NCBI GenBank assembly: GCA_017614995.1
Contig: JAGAAX010000029.1
Location: forward strand, 1-64,000
From: Spirochaetaceae bacterium
GTDB lineage: Bacteria > Spirochaetota > Spirochaetia > Treponematales > Treponemataceae
Reading direction: 5' to 3'
DNA: 64,000 nt
The notes beneath the pieces were generated by a model. That model saw only the letters and a list, made by a program, of their open reading frames with translations, had not been told where the DNA came from and searched no databases. Below, one piece after another: positions 1 through 7,068 of this stretch (position 1 is its first letter; every line of letters starts with the position of its first letter). A program made the position numbers and the translations under genes.

Positions 1-122
1 ATCATCACTGAGGGTATAACCCTCCTGAAGACTCCAGAGAGACTATCTGGTTGATAGGCTGAAGGTATAAATGCAGCAATGTATGAGCCGATCAGTACTA
101 ATAAGTCGTGAGGCTTGACCAT
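1..122 (+). rRNA. 23S ribosomal RNA, 3' end (partial)
   Basis: This is the conserved 3' terminus of bacterial 23S rRNA. It includes the block around 57-118 that reads as the universal 'ggctgaagg...gcagcaatg...gtactaata...gtgaggcttgacc' helix. The 5' part lies outside the window. The exact 3' end is set by analogy with other bacteria and could differ by a few bases. It is followed by a spacer and 5S rRNA in the same direction. Confidence 0.95.
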
Positions 123-258
123 ATTATCGTTTTCTAGATGAGATACTGTATCCATAAATCCCTGGAAGTTTTAGACAGGAAAGGAAGCTTCTGGGAAGCC
201 CGGGGGAAAATAGAAATCCCGGGACATGCCCTTGAAGACCTTTAATCAAGCTAATAAT
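123..258 (+). other. 23S-5S internal transcribed spacer
   Basis: This 136-base spacer lies between the 23S and 5S genes. I see no tRNA in it. An open frame on the other strand (124-315) runs across the spacer into 5S and is not a gene. Confidence 0.8.
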
Positions 259-371
259 GCCTGGTGGCCATAGTGGAGGTGAAATACCCGTTCCCATTCC
301 GAACACGGAAGTCAAGCCCTCTAACGCCGATGATACTGCTGCAACAGCGGGAAAGTAGGTAGCTGCCAGGC
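259..371 (+). rRNA. 5S ribosomal RNA
   Basis: The gene has the typical 5S layout: the 5' strand of helix I (GCCTGGTGGCC), the conserved 'ccgttcccattccgaacacggaagt' region split over 289-313, and the closing strand GGTAGCTGCCAGGC at about 358-371. The 5' and 3' ends pair to form helix I. A run of seven T bases follows at 372-378, so helix I plus the T-run probably also acts as the end of the rRNA transcript. Confidence 0.95.
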
Positions 372-378
372 TTTTTTT
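372..378 (+). terminator. T-run ending the rRNA operon
   Basis: The seven-T tract follows immediately after the GC-rich closing helix of 5S. This is consistent with intrinsic termination of the rRNA transcript. Confidence 0.55.
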
Positions 379-490
379 ATTTTAAACTGATTTTCTGTTT
401 ACATTAAAGATTTTTATTCTAAAGATTTACTCTATAGATTTTATCATCTTATCGATAAAATCGAATTTCTCTTGAAATTTTCTATATTAA

Positions 491-775
491 TTAAATGAAT
501 TTTTTTATGAGTGCGATAATTTCGTCTCGTGCTTTTTCGCGTTGTATATCGGTTGGTACAAACAGGACTTCCGGGCGGATGTTGAGAGCATTGCAAAGCT
601 TTATAAGTGTGTACAAATTTGGAATATTCCGTCCTGCTTCAATGCAGTTTACCTGATTTTGAGAAAGACCTGCTGCAAAAGAAAGTTCTATTTGGGACAT
701 ATTTGCTTTTTGACGTTCCTCTTTTAAGCGAGTCAATACAAAGTCTAACTGCTCTTGATATTCCTGTTCAATCAT
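491..775 (-). CDS. XRE-family helix-turn-helix regulator
   Basis: This is a small DNA-binding protein of about 94 residues. A Cro/C1-type HTH spans roughly residues 13-68, with the pattern ERQKANMSQIELSFAAGLSQ followed by NQVNCIEAGRNIPNLYTL. I chose the ATG at 775. A GTG at 814 in the same frame would add 13 residues with no HTH function and would run into the palindromes. The gene is divergent from the lipoprotein gene at 949 and separated from it by paired inverted repeats, so autoregulation and control of the neighbour is a reasonable inference. It has no further domain, so any ligand or partner is unknown. Confidence 0.85.
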   Translation of the reverse strand: MIEQEYQEQLDFVLTRLKEERQKANMSQIELSFAAGLSQNQVNCIEAGRNIPNLYTLIKLCNALNIRPEVLFVPTDIQREKARDEIIALIKKFI

Positions 776-790
776 TTTCAGTATTATGCA

Positions 791-864
791 TGGAATACCA
801 TTGACAAACAACACAAACGACCATTAAACTTTTTAATGGATTTCCATTGAATAATTTAATGGAA
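791..864. promoter_or_regulatory. Divergent control region with three related palindromes
   Basis: Three related inverted repeats sit between the XRE gene and the lipoprotein gene. They are TGGAATACCA at 791-800, CCATTAA/TTAATGG at 821-827 and 833-839, and TTCCATT/AATGGAA at 842-848 and 858-864. A -35-like TTGACA (801-806) with a weak -10 (about 825-830) reads toward the lipoprotein gene, and the second palindrome overlaps that -10. The layout resembles operators of the adjacent XRE repressor. Binding is inferred, not shown. Confidence 0.55.
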
Positions 865-948
865 ATCAACTGTTTTAGAAACATATGCAAAAATAGCACA
901 TGTTTTTATTTGTTTTGGCAACGCCGGAATGAAAGGAGGAATTTCGTT

Positions 949-2517
949 ATGAAGAAAATTTATAGAGTAGCATTGCTAATTGTTTTATCTTGTATAGTTT
1001 TTACATCTTGCGATAGAAATAAATCTGCGATAAAGAAGTTGTTTAATGAAACACATGAAAAGGAACTTGTAAAAACTATACAGGAACTTGAATCTGCTTC
1101 AAAAAAGCTTAAAAAAGTTTATAACTATGAAAATTATGAAATTACAGGAAGAAGTGAAGAATGGAATGCAACTATTCAACCGCTTGTAGATAAGATTACA
1201 GAGTTTCACAATTCATATCATGGAGAAACGGCTATGCCGCGTTCTGGAGATGAATGGGAGCAGTGGGCATACTATTTTGATTCAGATGATAAAGGCGAGC
1301 GCAAAAACTATTGCACAAGCTGTCCTTTTTGTGCTTATGAAATTGAAAATGGACTAGCAGGAACTTTTGAACACACAGCTTTATATGAAAGGCTCTTTGC
1401 AGAAAAAATTGTAAAAGAAGAATTAAATGAATTCGATGAGGATTCTTTTAAAGAAGCACTTAAAAAATGGAAGACTGCTATTGAAACGAGTAATATAATT
1501 GATTTTGAAGAAAATAGCATGGAGTACAGATTCTCAAAACAATTTTATGATAATCTTAATGCTTTAAAAACTCTGCATTTCACCAAGCACAAATTTGATG
1601 ACGAACATTTTAAAGAATTTATGTATTTGTATGAAAAAGAACGCGATTATGTAATTGATACGGATAAAGAGCTGAAAGTATTCGATTCTCGCTTTACATG
1701 TTGTCCTTTATGCCGGATTATTTCTGACTATATTGCTACAGGTGAGTTAGTTTGTTTTACAGAGAATTTTCCTTTATATTTAGAAGGTCTTTCTTTTTAT
1801 GATGAATGGCATGTTGGTGAAAAATTTGATACAGCATTGAATAACCGACAGAACGAACTTGCGGCACTAGAAGAAAAAAGACGTGCTGCTGCAGAAAAGG
1901 AAACTGCGAAATACATTAAAGCCCAAGCATCAACATATTATCCTGGAAAGTTACGTGTGTATTATCATCATGAAGGAAATTTGGATATTATTGCAATTCC
2001 TTCAAGTATAGAAGGTATTGATGTTGTTGAAGTTCATATTTTGAATGATGTTGCAAAAGAAGTATTTGTGCCGAATACAGTGAAATCTGTTAGTATAAGT
2101 GGTGAAAATATAGAGTCGGTTCATTTAAATGACGGTCTGATTTGTATTTCTGGAATTCATAGTCCAAAGATAAAAAAGATACATATTCCTGATTCTGTTC
2201 AATATATGAAAGATTTAACATTCCAGCACTGTTGTATGCTTGAAGAAATAAATCTGCCGAAATCCTTAAAAAGACTTGGCAACTGGGCGTTTTCCTTAGA
2301 CGTTGATTACTTAGACGTGATGGAGATAAAAAAAAGGAAAGATATACCACTGAATATTATAATTCCTGATTCTCTAAAAAATGTAAGAATAGGTTATAAT
2401 ATTTTAGGTCGATATACTAGAGATCTTCTTTCTTTAAAAACACAAACACGTCTGAAGGAAATTGGTAAAGAGGAAGAGATGGGAATTAGTTTTAGTGATT
2501 TGAAGGATTTGTTGTAA
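949..2517 (+). CDS. Lipoprotein with duplicated CPxC motifs and BspA-like LRR region
   Basis: The protein is about 522 residues with a lipoprotein signal: a hydrophobic stretch, then SCIVFTSC, with the lipid Cys near residue 21. A strong AAAGGAGGA (932-940) fixes the ATG at 949. An upstream in-frame start at 847 lacks a ribosome site. Two cysteine clusters occur, CTSCPFC at residues 122-128 and TCCPLC at 250-255, each followed by a similar helical stretch, so a unit of roughly 130 residues looks duplicated. A Lys/Glu/Ala-rich linker near 300-325 may be a coiled coil. From about residue 349 to 490 there are LRR_5-type repeats as in BspA surface proteins (IPSSIEG, VPNTVKSV, IPDSVQYM, LPKSLKRL, IPDSLKNV). 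It is likely exposed on the outer membrane or periplasm. The function of the cysteine domain is not recognised. Base composition is more AT-rich than in the following genes. Confidence 0.75.
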   Translation: MKKIYRVALLIVLSCIVFTSCDRNKSAIKKLFNETHEKELVKTIQELESASKKLKKVYNYENYEITGRSEEWNATIQPLVDKITEFHNSYHGETAMPRSGDEWEQWAYYFDSDDKGERKNYCTSCPFCAYEIENGLAGTFEHTALYERLFAEKIVKEELNEFDEDSFKEALKKWKTAIETSNIIDFEENSMEYRFSKQFYDNLNALKTLHFTKHKFDDEHFKEFMYLYEKERDYVIDTDKELKVFDSRFTCCPLCRIISDYIATGELVCFTENFPLYLEGLSFYDEWHVGEKFDTALNNRQNELAALEEKRRAAAEKETAKYIKAQASTYYPGKLRVYYHHEGNLDIIAIPSSIEGIDVVEVHILNDVAKEVFVPNTVKSVSISGENIESVHLNDGLICISGIHSPKIKKIHIPDSVQYMKDLTFQHCCMLEEINLPKSLKRLGNWAFSLDVDYLDVMEIKKRKDIPLNIIIPDSLKNVRIGYNILGRYTRDLLSLKTQTRLKEIGKEEEMGISFSDLKDLL

Positions 2518-2547
2518 AGAATCAATGCTAAAGGAGAAACTAAAGAT

Positions 2548-2988
2548 ATGGAAAAAATAATAGCACTTTATGGACCCAGAAATATGGGCAAGACAACTAC
2601 CCTAAAGAAATTGATTGATTTGCTGTCAGTTATTGCAAAGAATTATGAAATAAGCTTCTATAAAGAAGTCTGGGCATATTTTAAAATTAATGGCAAAAAA
2701 ATTGTAGTTTGTACGCCCGGTGACAATAAAGATATTGTAAAAGGGAATATAAACTATACAAAATCGTATGATTGCGATATTTTTGTGACAGCTGCCAGGA
2801 CGAGAGGTGGCAGTGTCGATGAACTTAAGAAATTTACAAACAAGAAAGAAGCAGAATTAATCTGGGTTCAGAAAGAAGATGATGAATCAAAGAACAATTG
2901 CATTGCTGCAGGACTGTTCAGTCTTATTGTAAAAGATGTTATCCCAGATTTTGATAATTTTGTGTCTGCAGAAGAAGAAAATTCTTGA
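2548..2988 (+). CDS. Small P-loop NTPase-like protein
   Basis: The protein has 146 residues and a Walker A motif at the N-terminus (GPRNMGKTTT, residues 9-18). A hydrophobic strand followed by TPGD (near residue 55) could serve as the Walker B/switch region. The rest is a compact alpha/beta fold with no added domain. AAAGGAGAAAC precedes the ATG by about seven bases. It lies 30 bases after the lipoprotein gene in the same direction and is probably co-transcribed with it. A terminator follows at 3011. A specific substrate cannot be named. It is too short to be a full AAA+ or ABC ATPase. Confidence 0.65.
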   Translation: MEKIIALYGPRNMGKTTTLKKLIDLLSVIAKNYEISFYKEVWAYFKINGKKIVVCTPGDNKDIVKGNINYTKSYDCDIFVTAARTRGGSVDELKKFTNKKEAELIWVQKEDDESKNNCIAAGLFSLIVKDVIPDFDNFVSAEEENS

Positions 2989-3010
2989 TATAAGCACATC
3001 AATAAAATAG

Positions 3011-3053
3011 AAGCTGCCATACGAAGATTTTCGTTTCAAGGCAGCCTTTTTTA
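3011..3053 (+). terminator. Intrinsic terminator after the P-loop gene
   Basis: GCTGCC and GGCAGC arms enclose an inner ACGAA/TTCGT stem. A T-rich run (3047-3052) follows. Confidence 0.75.
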
Positions 3054-3078
3054 TATTTCACTTTCCTCTAAATCATTC

Positions 3079-3106
3079 TTGACCTAAGCAAAAAATTTAG
3101 TATATT
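3079..3106 (+). promoter_or_regulatory. Sigma-70-type promoter for yqeY
   Basis: TTGACC at 3079-3084, a 16-base gap and TATATT at 3101-3106 lie about 33 bases before the ATG at 3139. This supports the shorter start. Confidence 0.5.
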
Positions 3107-3138
3107 AGAAACATAACATGACAATTTCGAGGTTAAAA

Positions 3139-3561
3139 ATGACAACAAAAGAAATGTTTAAAGAAAGGATGATGATAAGAAAGACAAACCCTGTAAGGGC
3201 ATCTGTTCTTGGAATGCTGATTGATGCAGTTCAAAAAAATATCCGCGAACTTAACCGTGAAGAAACAGAAGATGATATCGCAAAAGCTGCAAAGAAAATG
3301 TTCGACCAGACAGAGGCAACAATTGCCGAATACAAAAAAGGCGGTGCAGACACAGCTGAATTAGAAGCACAGCTTGCAGTTCTCAAGGAATTTGTGCCTG
3401 AAACACTTTCGCCGGAAGCAATGAAAGCTGAAATCCAGAAAATCCTTGACGGACTTGCACCCGAAGAAAAGGTTCTGAAAAATATAATGCCAAAAATAAA
3501 GGCAATTCCCGGCATCGACATGAAAGCCGCAAAATCAATTGTTGAATCAATTTTGAAATAA
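3139..3561 (+). CDS. yqeY: GatB/YqeY domain protein
   Basis: This is a free-standing YqeY-like protein of about 140 residues, the usual family length. It matches the family in the helical N-terminal bundle (DAVQKNIRELNREE) and in the C-terminal YqeY core with the PGIDMKAAKSIVE segment. The domain resembles the tail of GatB, which binds tRNA in the amidotransferase complex, but the role of the stand-alone form is not settled. I chose ATG 3139 because GAGG lies eight bases ahead. The ATG at 3118 has no such site. It is monocistronic, between a terminator and a hairpin. Confidence 0.85.
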   Translation: MTTKEMFKERMMIRKTNPVRASVLGMLIDAVQKNIRELNREETEDDIAKAAKKMFDQTEATIAEYKKGGADTAELEAQLAVLKEFVPETLSPEAMKAEIQKILDGLAPEEKVLKNIMPKIKAIPGIDMKAAKSIVESILK

Positions 3562-3571
3562 TTCACTTTTG

Positions 3572-3592
3572 CTCCGGTGCTCTGCATCGGAG
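3572..3592. repeat. Short palindrome, TGCTCTGC-loop type
   Basis: Nine-base arms CTCCGGTGC/GCATCGGAG enclose a TCT loop just after yqeY. The same CCGATGC-tct-GCGTCGG core occurs in the hairpin before guaB (about 62378-62394), so this belongs to a dispersed hairpin family. It has no T-run, so termination is uncertain. Confidence 0.5.
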
Positions 3593-3695
3593 TTAAACTA
3601 TTTAATAAAAAGAATTTTCATTTGTATAAATCTTTGCCGATAATGTAAAAGGTAATTTTTGAAATTCTATAGAATATTTTATTGTCGGATTGATA

Positions 3696-4949
3696 ATGTC
3701 TGTTCCTGCTGATAACTTGTTAAGACAAAAAGAAATACATGGATTATACGCAGCCTCATTTGCAAGAATAGTTCTGCTTCTTGCGATTGGTATTGTAGTC
3801 TATTACTCTTCATTATCGCAAAACCTAATATATGAAATTTGCGGCACCATGGCGTTTGTCATTCTTGTGTCACTTATAATGATATTCAACGTGCATAAGT
3901 CAAGAAAGCCAAAAGGTGCCGGCATTTTCGGACTGATTTTAGATGTACTGATTTTAGCGGCGCTTCCATTGTGCTGGTATTTCTTTCTTGCAGAAAAGCC
4001 ATTGCCGCCTGCCGCAATTACAAAGACAATGTACCCGTTCATCTGGCTTTTAATCTTGATAATTCAGCTCTTCTCGTTAAGACCGGCAATGGTTTTTGTA
4101 ATCGGGCTTTCTGCCGGACTAATTCAGGCAGGGTTGATGGCCTTTACTTATTTTGACCCAAACACAAAATTTTCGACTTCGCTTTTGGGAATTTCTGACG
4201 CAAACACCGTAGTCGTTACTTATCAGGCGGCTGCCATTCTATCTGCCATATTTTCAGGCTTGGTGGGTGCTTATATTGTGTCTAGCGTCAGAAACCTGCT
4301 TGTAGACGCAGAATTTGCCTCTGGCGATGAGGTTCTGTTCAATGAAGATACTTCTGATGCAAGAAGCGGAACTGAAACAGAGGCGGCAGTGCTTTCATGC
4401 GAAATCAAGAATTTTACTGCTGAAACAGAAGGGCTTGAGGCAGAGCAAATTTTCAAAGTGCTTTCGATGTTTCACCGAACGATGGGCGCAATTGTAAGAA
4501 GCCACAACGGAAAAATAGCCGCAAATAACGAGACTTTGTGTGCGGCTTTCATGTTCAGTGTCGGGCCACGGCGGAATAACGGAGCAGAGCAGGCTTTGCA
4601 GGCTGCCATAAAGATGATTGAATCTATCGGCGAACTGAACAAAATGCTTGCCGAGAACAAACTGCCGGAAGTAGAAATTGACATCGGCATACATTGCGGA
4701 ACAATCGCGGTGGGAAGCCTTCACATAAACGGAAGGCCTGTCTTTACTTTGGCGGGTGAAACTGTGACATTTGCCCACCGCGTAAAAAATGCCTGCAAAT
4801 CAACAGGTGTTTCTCTGCTGTTTACAGGCTTTACCAAAGATATGCTCAACGGCTCAGAAAAGTATGCTCAGCCGGTAGGTTCATTTTCGGTACGGGGCAA
4901 AGAAGAAAAAATCACGCTTTATACTATAAGCCAGGTAAAAAATGCTTAA
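3696..4949 (+). CDS. Membrane protein with degenerate class III nucleotidyl cyclase domain
   Basis: The protein is about 417 residues. Six hydrophobic segments fill roughly residues 20-200 (an integral-membrane sensor), followed by a cyclase homology domain from about residue 230 to 400. The fold is recognisable (VLSCEIKNFT, then the VTFAHRV segment), but catalytic positions are changed. Both metal-binding Asp positions read Glu (E236 in CEIKNF and E279 in NNETL), the later GD motif reads GE (E355), and the transition-state Asn is Thr (T358). Arg362 is kept. It is therefore probably a non-catalytic or altered cyclase acting as a nucleotide or protein sensor. ATG 3696 is used. A TTG two codons earlier is possible. 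Its stop codon overlaps the convergent gene's stop by three bases. Confidence 0.8.
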   Translation: MSVPADNLLRQKEIHGLYAASFARIVLLLAIGIVVYYSSLSQNLIYEICGTMAFVILVSLIMIFNVHKSRKPKGAGIFGLILDVLILAALPLCWYFFLAEKPLPPAAITKTMYPFIWLLILIIQLFSLRPAMVFVIGLSAGLIQAGLMAFTYFDPNTKFSTSLLGISDANTVVVTYQAAAILSAIFSGLVGAYIVSSVRNLLVDAEFASGDEVLFNEDTSDARSGTETEAAVLSCEIKNFTAETEGLEAEQIFKVLSMFHRTMGAIVRSHNGKIAANNETLCAAFMFSVGPRRNNGAEQALQAAIKMIESIGELNKMLAENKLPEVEIDIGIHCGTIAVGSLHINGRPVFTLAGETVTFAHRVKNACKSTGVSLLFTGFTKDMLNGSEKYAQPVGSFSVRGKEEKITLYTISQVKNA

Positions 4950-5857
4950 ATAGCGCTTACTTTTACAGAGCCTGAAGTTGTCTTTATAGAAATATCAGCT
5001 TTTCCGCCTTTGTTCTTGAATGTTACACCTTTTTTAAGCTTGCCAAAATCTGATTTAAGCGAGCCGCTTGTAGAGCTGCAAGTTAAAGAAAAATCTGCGT
5101 TTTTCGGCAGTGCCAGCTTGACGCTGCCTGAAATAGCGGTGATTTTTGCAGTTTTGCCCAGTTTTTCGGCGGTAATTTCTATAGAACCTGATTTTGAGTC
5201 TGCAATAAAATTATCTGCTATAAGATTTTCAATTTTTATTGAACCGGAAAGACTTGAGCAGTCTGCGTCTTTTGCAACTAGAGATTCAATCTTAACTTGG
5301 CCGGAAAGGCTTTTTGCAGTCAAATCTTCGCAGGTTACGCTTTCAACCTTTATGCTGCCTGAATGTGATTTAAGCGAAACCTGCTCAGCCCTTAATTCAA
5401 TGTCAGAGACTTTTATGCTGCCGCTTTTTAATTCGGCGTTGACTTGTTGAAAACTGCTGTTCTTCGGAAGTTCTATGCAAATTCTTGCGTCGTGATGGCT
5501 GCCAACGTTTAGAATATTGGATTTCTCGGATGTTATAAAAAGCGTTTTGTTTTTTACGCTAATGTCAGGCATTTTTGAAAAAGCTTCTTCTTCAAATTTA
5601 ACGTGAATCTTGTTGTCGTCAGATTCAGTGATAACAAAAGATTCGCTTAAAAGATCAACGTTAATTGAATCGATTTCGCCTGCGTTAAAGTCGTATTTAA
5701 GCTGTGTTGAGTCTTTGAAAACTTCCAGTTTATTTGTCTTATTTGTCAGCGTAAGCTCTCCGTCTTTTACAGCACCGGCAAGCAGGAACACAAAAAAGAC
5801 AATAAGAGTCAGCGCAATAAGAGCCAAAATTAAAGCGGTCATATAGTTTTTATTCAT
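4946..5857 (-). CDS. DUF4097 family membrane-anchored beta-solenoid protein
   Basis: The protein is about 303 residues. One N-terminal transmembrane helix (residues about 6-28) is followed by an extracytoplasmic region made of repeats with the pattern SG-S-I/V-K-V/I about every 20 residues, typical of DUF4097 (adhesin-like beta-solenoid). ATG 5857 is chosen because AGAGG precedes it. An in-frame ATG at 5911 lies deep inside the upstream gene. It overlaps that gene by eight bases, so translation is probably coupled. It is the last gene of the PadR/HAAS/DUF4097 operon. Its molecular role is unknown. In other bacteria this trio is linked to envelope stress or membrane-damage responses. Confidence 0.8.
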   Translation of the reverse strand: MNKNYMTALILALIALTLIVFFVFLLAGAVKDGELTLTNKTNKLEVFKDSTQLKYDFNAGEIDSINVDLLSESFVITESDDNKIHVKFEEEAFSKMPDISVKNKTLFITSEKSNILNVGSHHDARICIELPKNSSFQQVNAELKSGSIKVSDIELRAEQVSLKSHSGSIKVESVTCEDLTAKSLSGQVKIESLVAKDADCSSLSGSIKIENLIADNFIADSKSGSIEITAEKLGKTAKITAISGSVKLALPKNADFSLTCSSTSGSLKSDFGKLKKGVTFKNKGGKADISIKTTSGSVKVSAI

Positions 5858-6551
5858 TTTTGTCAGCCTCTTCTTCGTATCCGATAAAAAACAGCTTAAT
5901 TGCTTTTTCAATTACCGCGGCGATAATCCAAATAAACCATGTGATATGCCATGCATGTGTCAAAAAGCTTGTGCCAAGATAAATTACAACAACTATAAGC
6001 CAGTAAAGCTCAAGTGCGGTTGCAAATATTTTGCCGCGCTTAGTTGATTTGTCGGGGCTTTTGTTCTCAACGTCCTTGACATAAGGCTCAACTTCTTTTG
6101 GAACAGAAATATTCGTATAGATTATAATTGCCGTTGCAATTGCGCAGATAACGAACATTGTAATAACACCGATGATGCCGCCTACGTCTTCGTTTTTGCC
6201 GAAAATTTCAGAAAGACCGCCGATGCCGATAAGGCTTGCAACAGCGATAAAATAAAGGGCTACGCTTATGGCAATATTTCTAGCCTTCATTTTTTTGTAG
6301 CTGTTGATTTTATTCTGCAAGTCTTCGTCAGGCGTAACAGATGAGAGCAGCTCGTCTGTGTTGCCGATGCTTTCAACTGTCAGTTTGTACGCTTCTTCTG
6401 AGCTTTTTCCGTCTTGAATATAATTCTCATATCTTTCAAGCAAATTTGAAAAAAGTTCCTGCTTTAATTCCGTTGCTTTTCTTGATTTTGGAACGTTTGC
6501 AAAAATCATTGTCAGATAACGCTGTAATTGTTTTTCTATTGATTCGTTCAT
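5850..6551 (-). CDS. HAAS/DUF1700-type membrane protein
   Basis: The protein has 233 residues. The N-terminal 75 residues form the soluble helical HAAS domain (EKQLQRYLTMIFANVP... RKATELKQELFSNLLERYENY). Four transmembrane segments follow, near residues 92-112, 120-147, 175-197 and 203-225. HAAS domains are typically encoded next to PadR regulators and are thought to transmit or receive a signal through them. AGGAGA precedes the ATG. The gene lies 31 bases after padR and overlaps the DUF4097 gene. Confidence 0.8.
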   Translation of the reverse strand: MNESIEKQLQRYLTMIFANVPKSRKATELKQELFSNLLERYENYIQDGKSSEEAYKLTVESIGNTDELLSSVTPDEDLQNKINSYKKMKARNIAISVALYFIAVASLIGIGGLSEIFGKNEDVGGIIGVITMFVICAIATAIIIYTNISVPKEVEPYVKDVENKSPDKSTKRGKIFATALELYWLIVVVIYLGTSFLTHAWHITWFIWIIAAVIEKAIKLFFIGYEEEADKNE

Positions 6552-6582
6552 GTTGTTTCTCCTGTAAAATCGAATAATTAGG

Positions 6583-6921
6583 TTAGTTTTCAGCCGGCTG
6601 ACTTATAAACTGGTCAATCAAATATTTGATTTTCTGCCAGTCTTTTGCATTTTCTTCATAAAGCTTTTTGCCTGCCGGTGTTATTGAATAATACCGGCGG
6701 CGCGCCCCAGACTGTTCGTCACCCCAATATGAAGAAATGCAGTTATTTTCTTCAAGCCGTCTGAAAGAAGTGTAGAGTGTTGCCTCTTTAAATTCTAACA
6801 GACCGTCGCTTTTAGTTGAAATATTCTTGTTAAGCTCGTAGCCGTAACTGTCCTGCGGAATAAGCTGCGCTAAAATCAGCGTGTCAGTCAGTCCGCGGAG
6901 AATATCTGAAGTATTCAGCAT
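6583..6921 (-). CDS. PadR-family transcriptional regulator
   Basis: The protein has 112 residues, the usual size of short (class II) PadR proteins. It shows the winged-helix signature with SYGYELNK early, EATLYTSFRRLEENN as the recognition region and ARRRYYSITPAGKKLYEE as the wing. AGGAGGT lies just before the ATG. It is the first gene of the three-gene operon and has a palindrome 20 bases upstream of its ATG, consistent with autorepression. Confidence 0.92.
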   Translation of the reverse strand: MLNTSDILRGLTDTLILAQLIPQDSYGYELNKNISTKSDGLLEFKEATLYTSFRRLEENNCISSYWGDEQSGARRRYYSITPAGKKLYEENAKDWQKIKYLIDQFISQPAEN

Positions 6922-6940
6922 TTTACCTCCTAGTTTAAAG

Positions 6941-6960
6941 TAACTTGCAAGAACAAGTTA
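6941..6960. promoter_or_regulatory. PadR operator-like palindrome
   Basis: TAACTTGCAAGAACAAGTTA has perfect seven-base arms around a six-base centre. It lies directly upstream of the padR ribosome site. Spacing and symmetry fit a dimeric PadR operator. That the adjacent PadR binds it is inferred. Confidence 0.55.
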
Positions 6961-7068
6961 TATATAATGCCGAACTACCTCATCTGTCAAGGTATATTGT
7001 GCAAAAAAGTGTCTGAATTCCCTAAAAAAGTTGAATCCGGCAGAAAATTTCCGTCTTTTCAGAAAAAT

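Noticed and set aside
124-315. Open frame of 63 codons on the minus strand over the rRNA spacer and 5S gene
   Set aside because: It overlaps 5S rRNA and has no coding features.
847-948. N-terminal extension of the lipoprotein gene
   Set aside because: There is no ribosome site for the 847 start, while AAAGGAGGA and a classical signal peptide start at 949.
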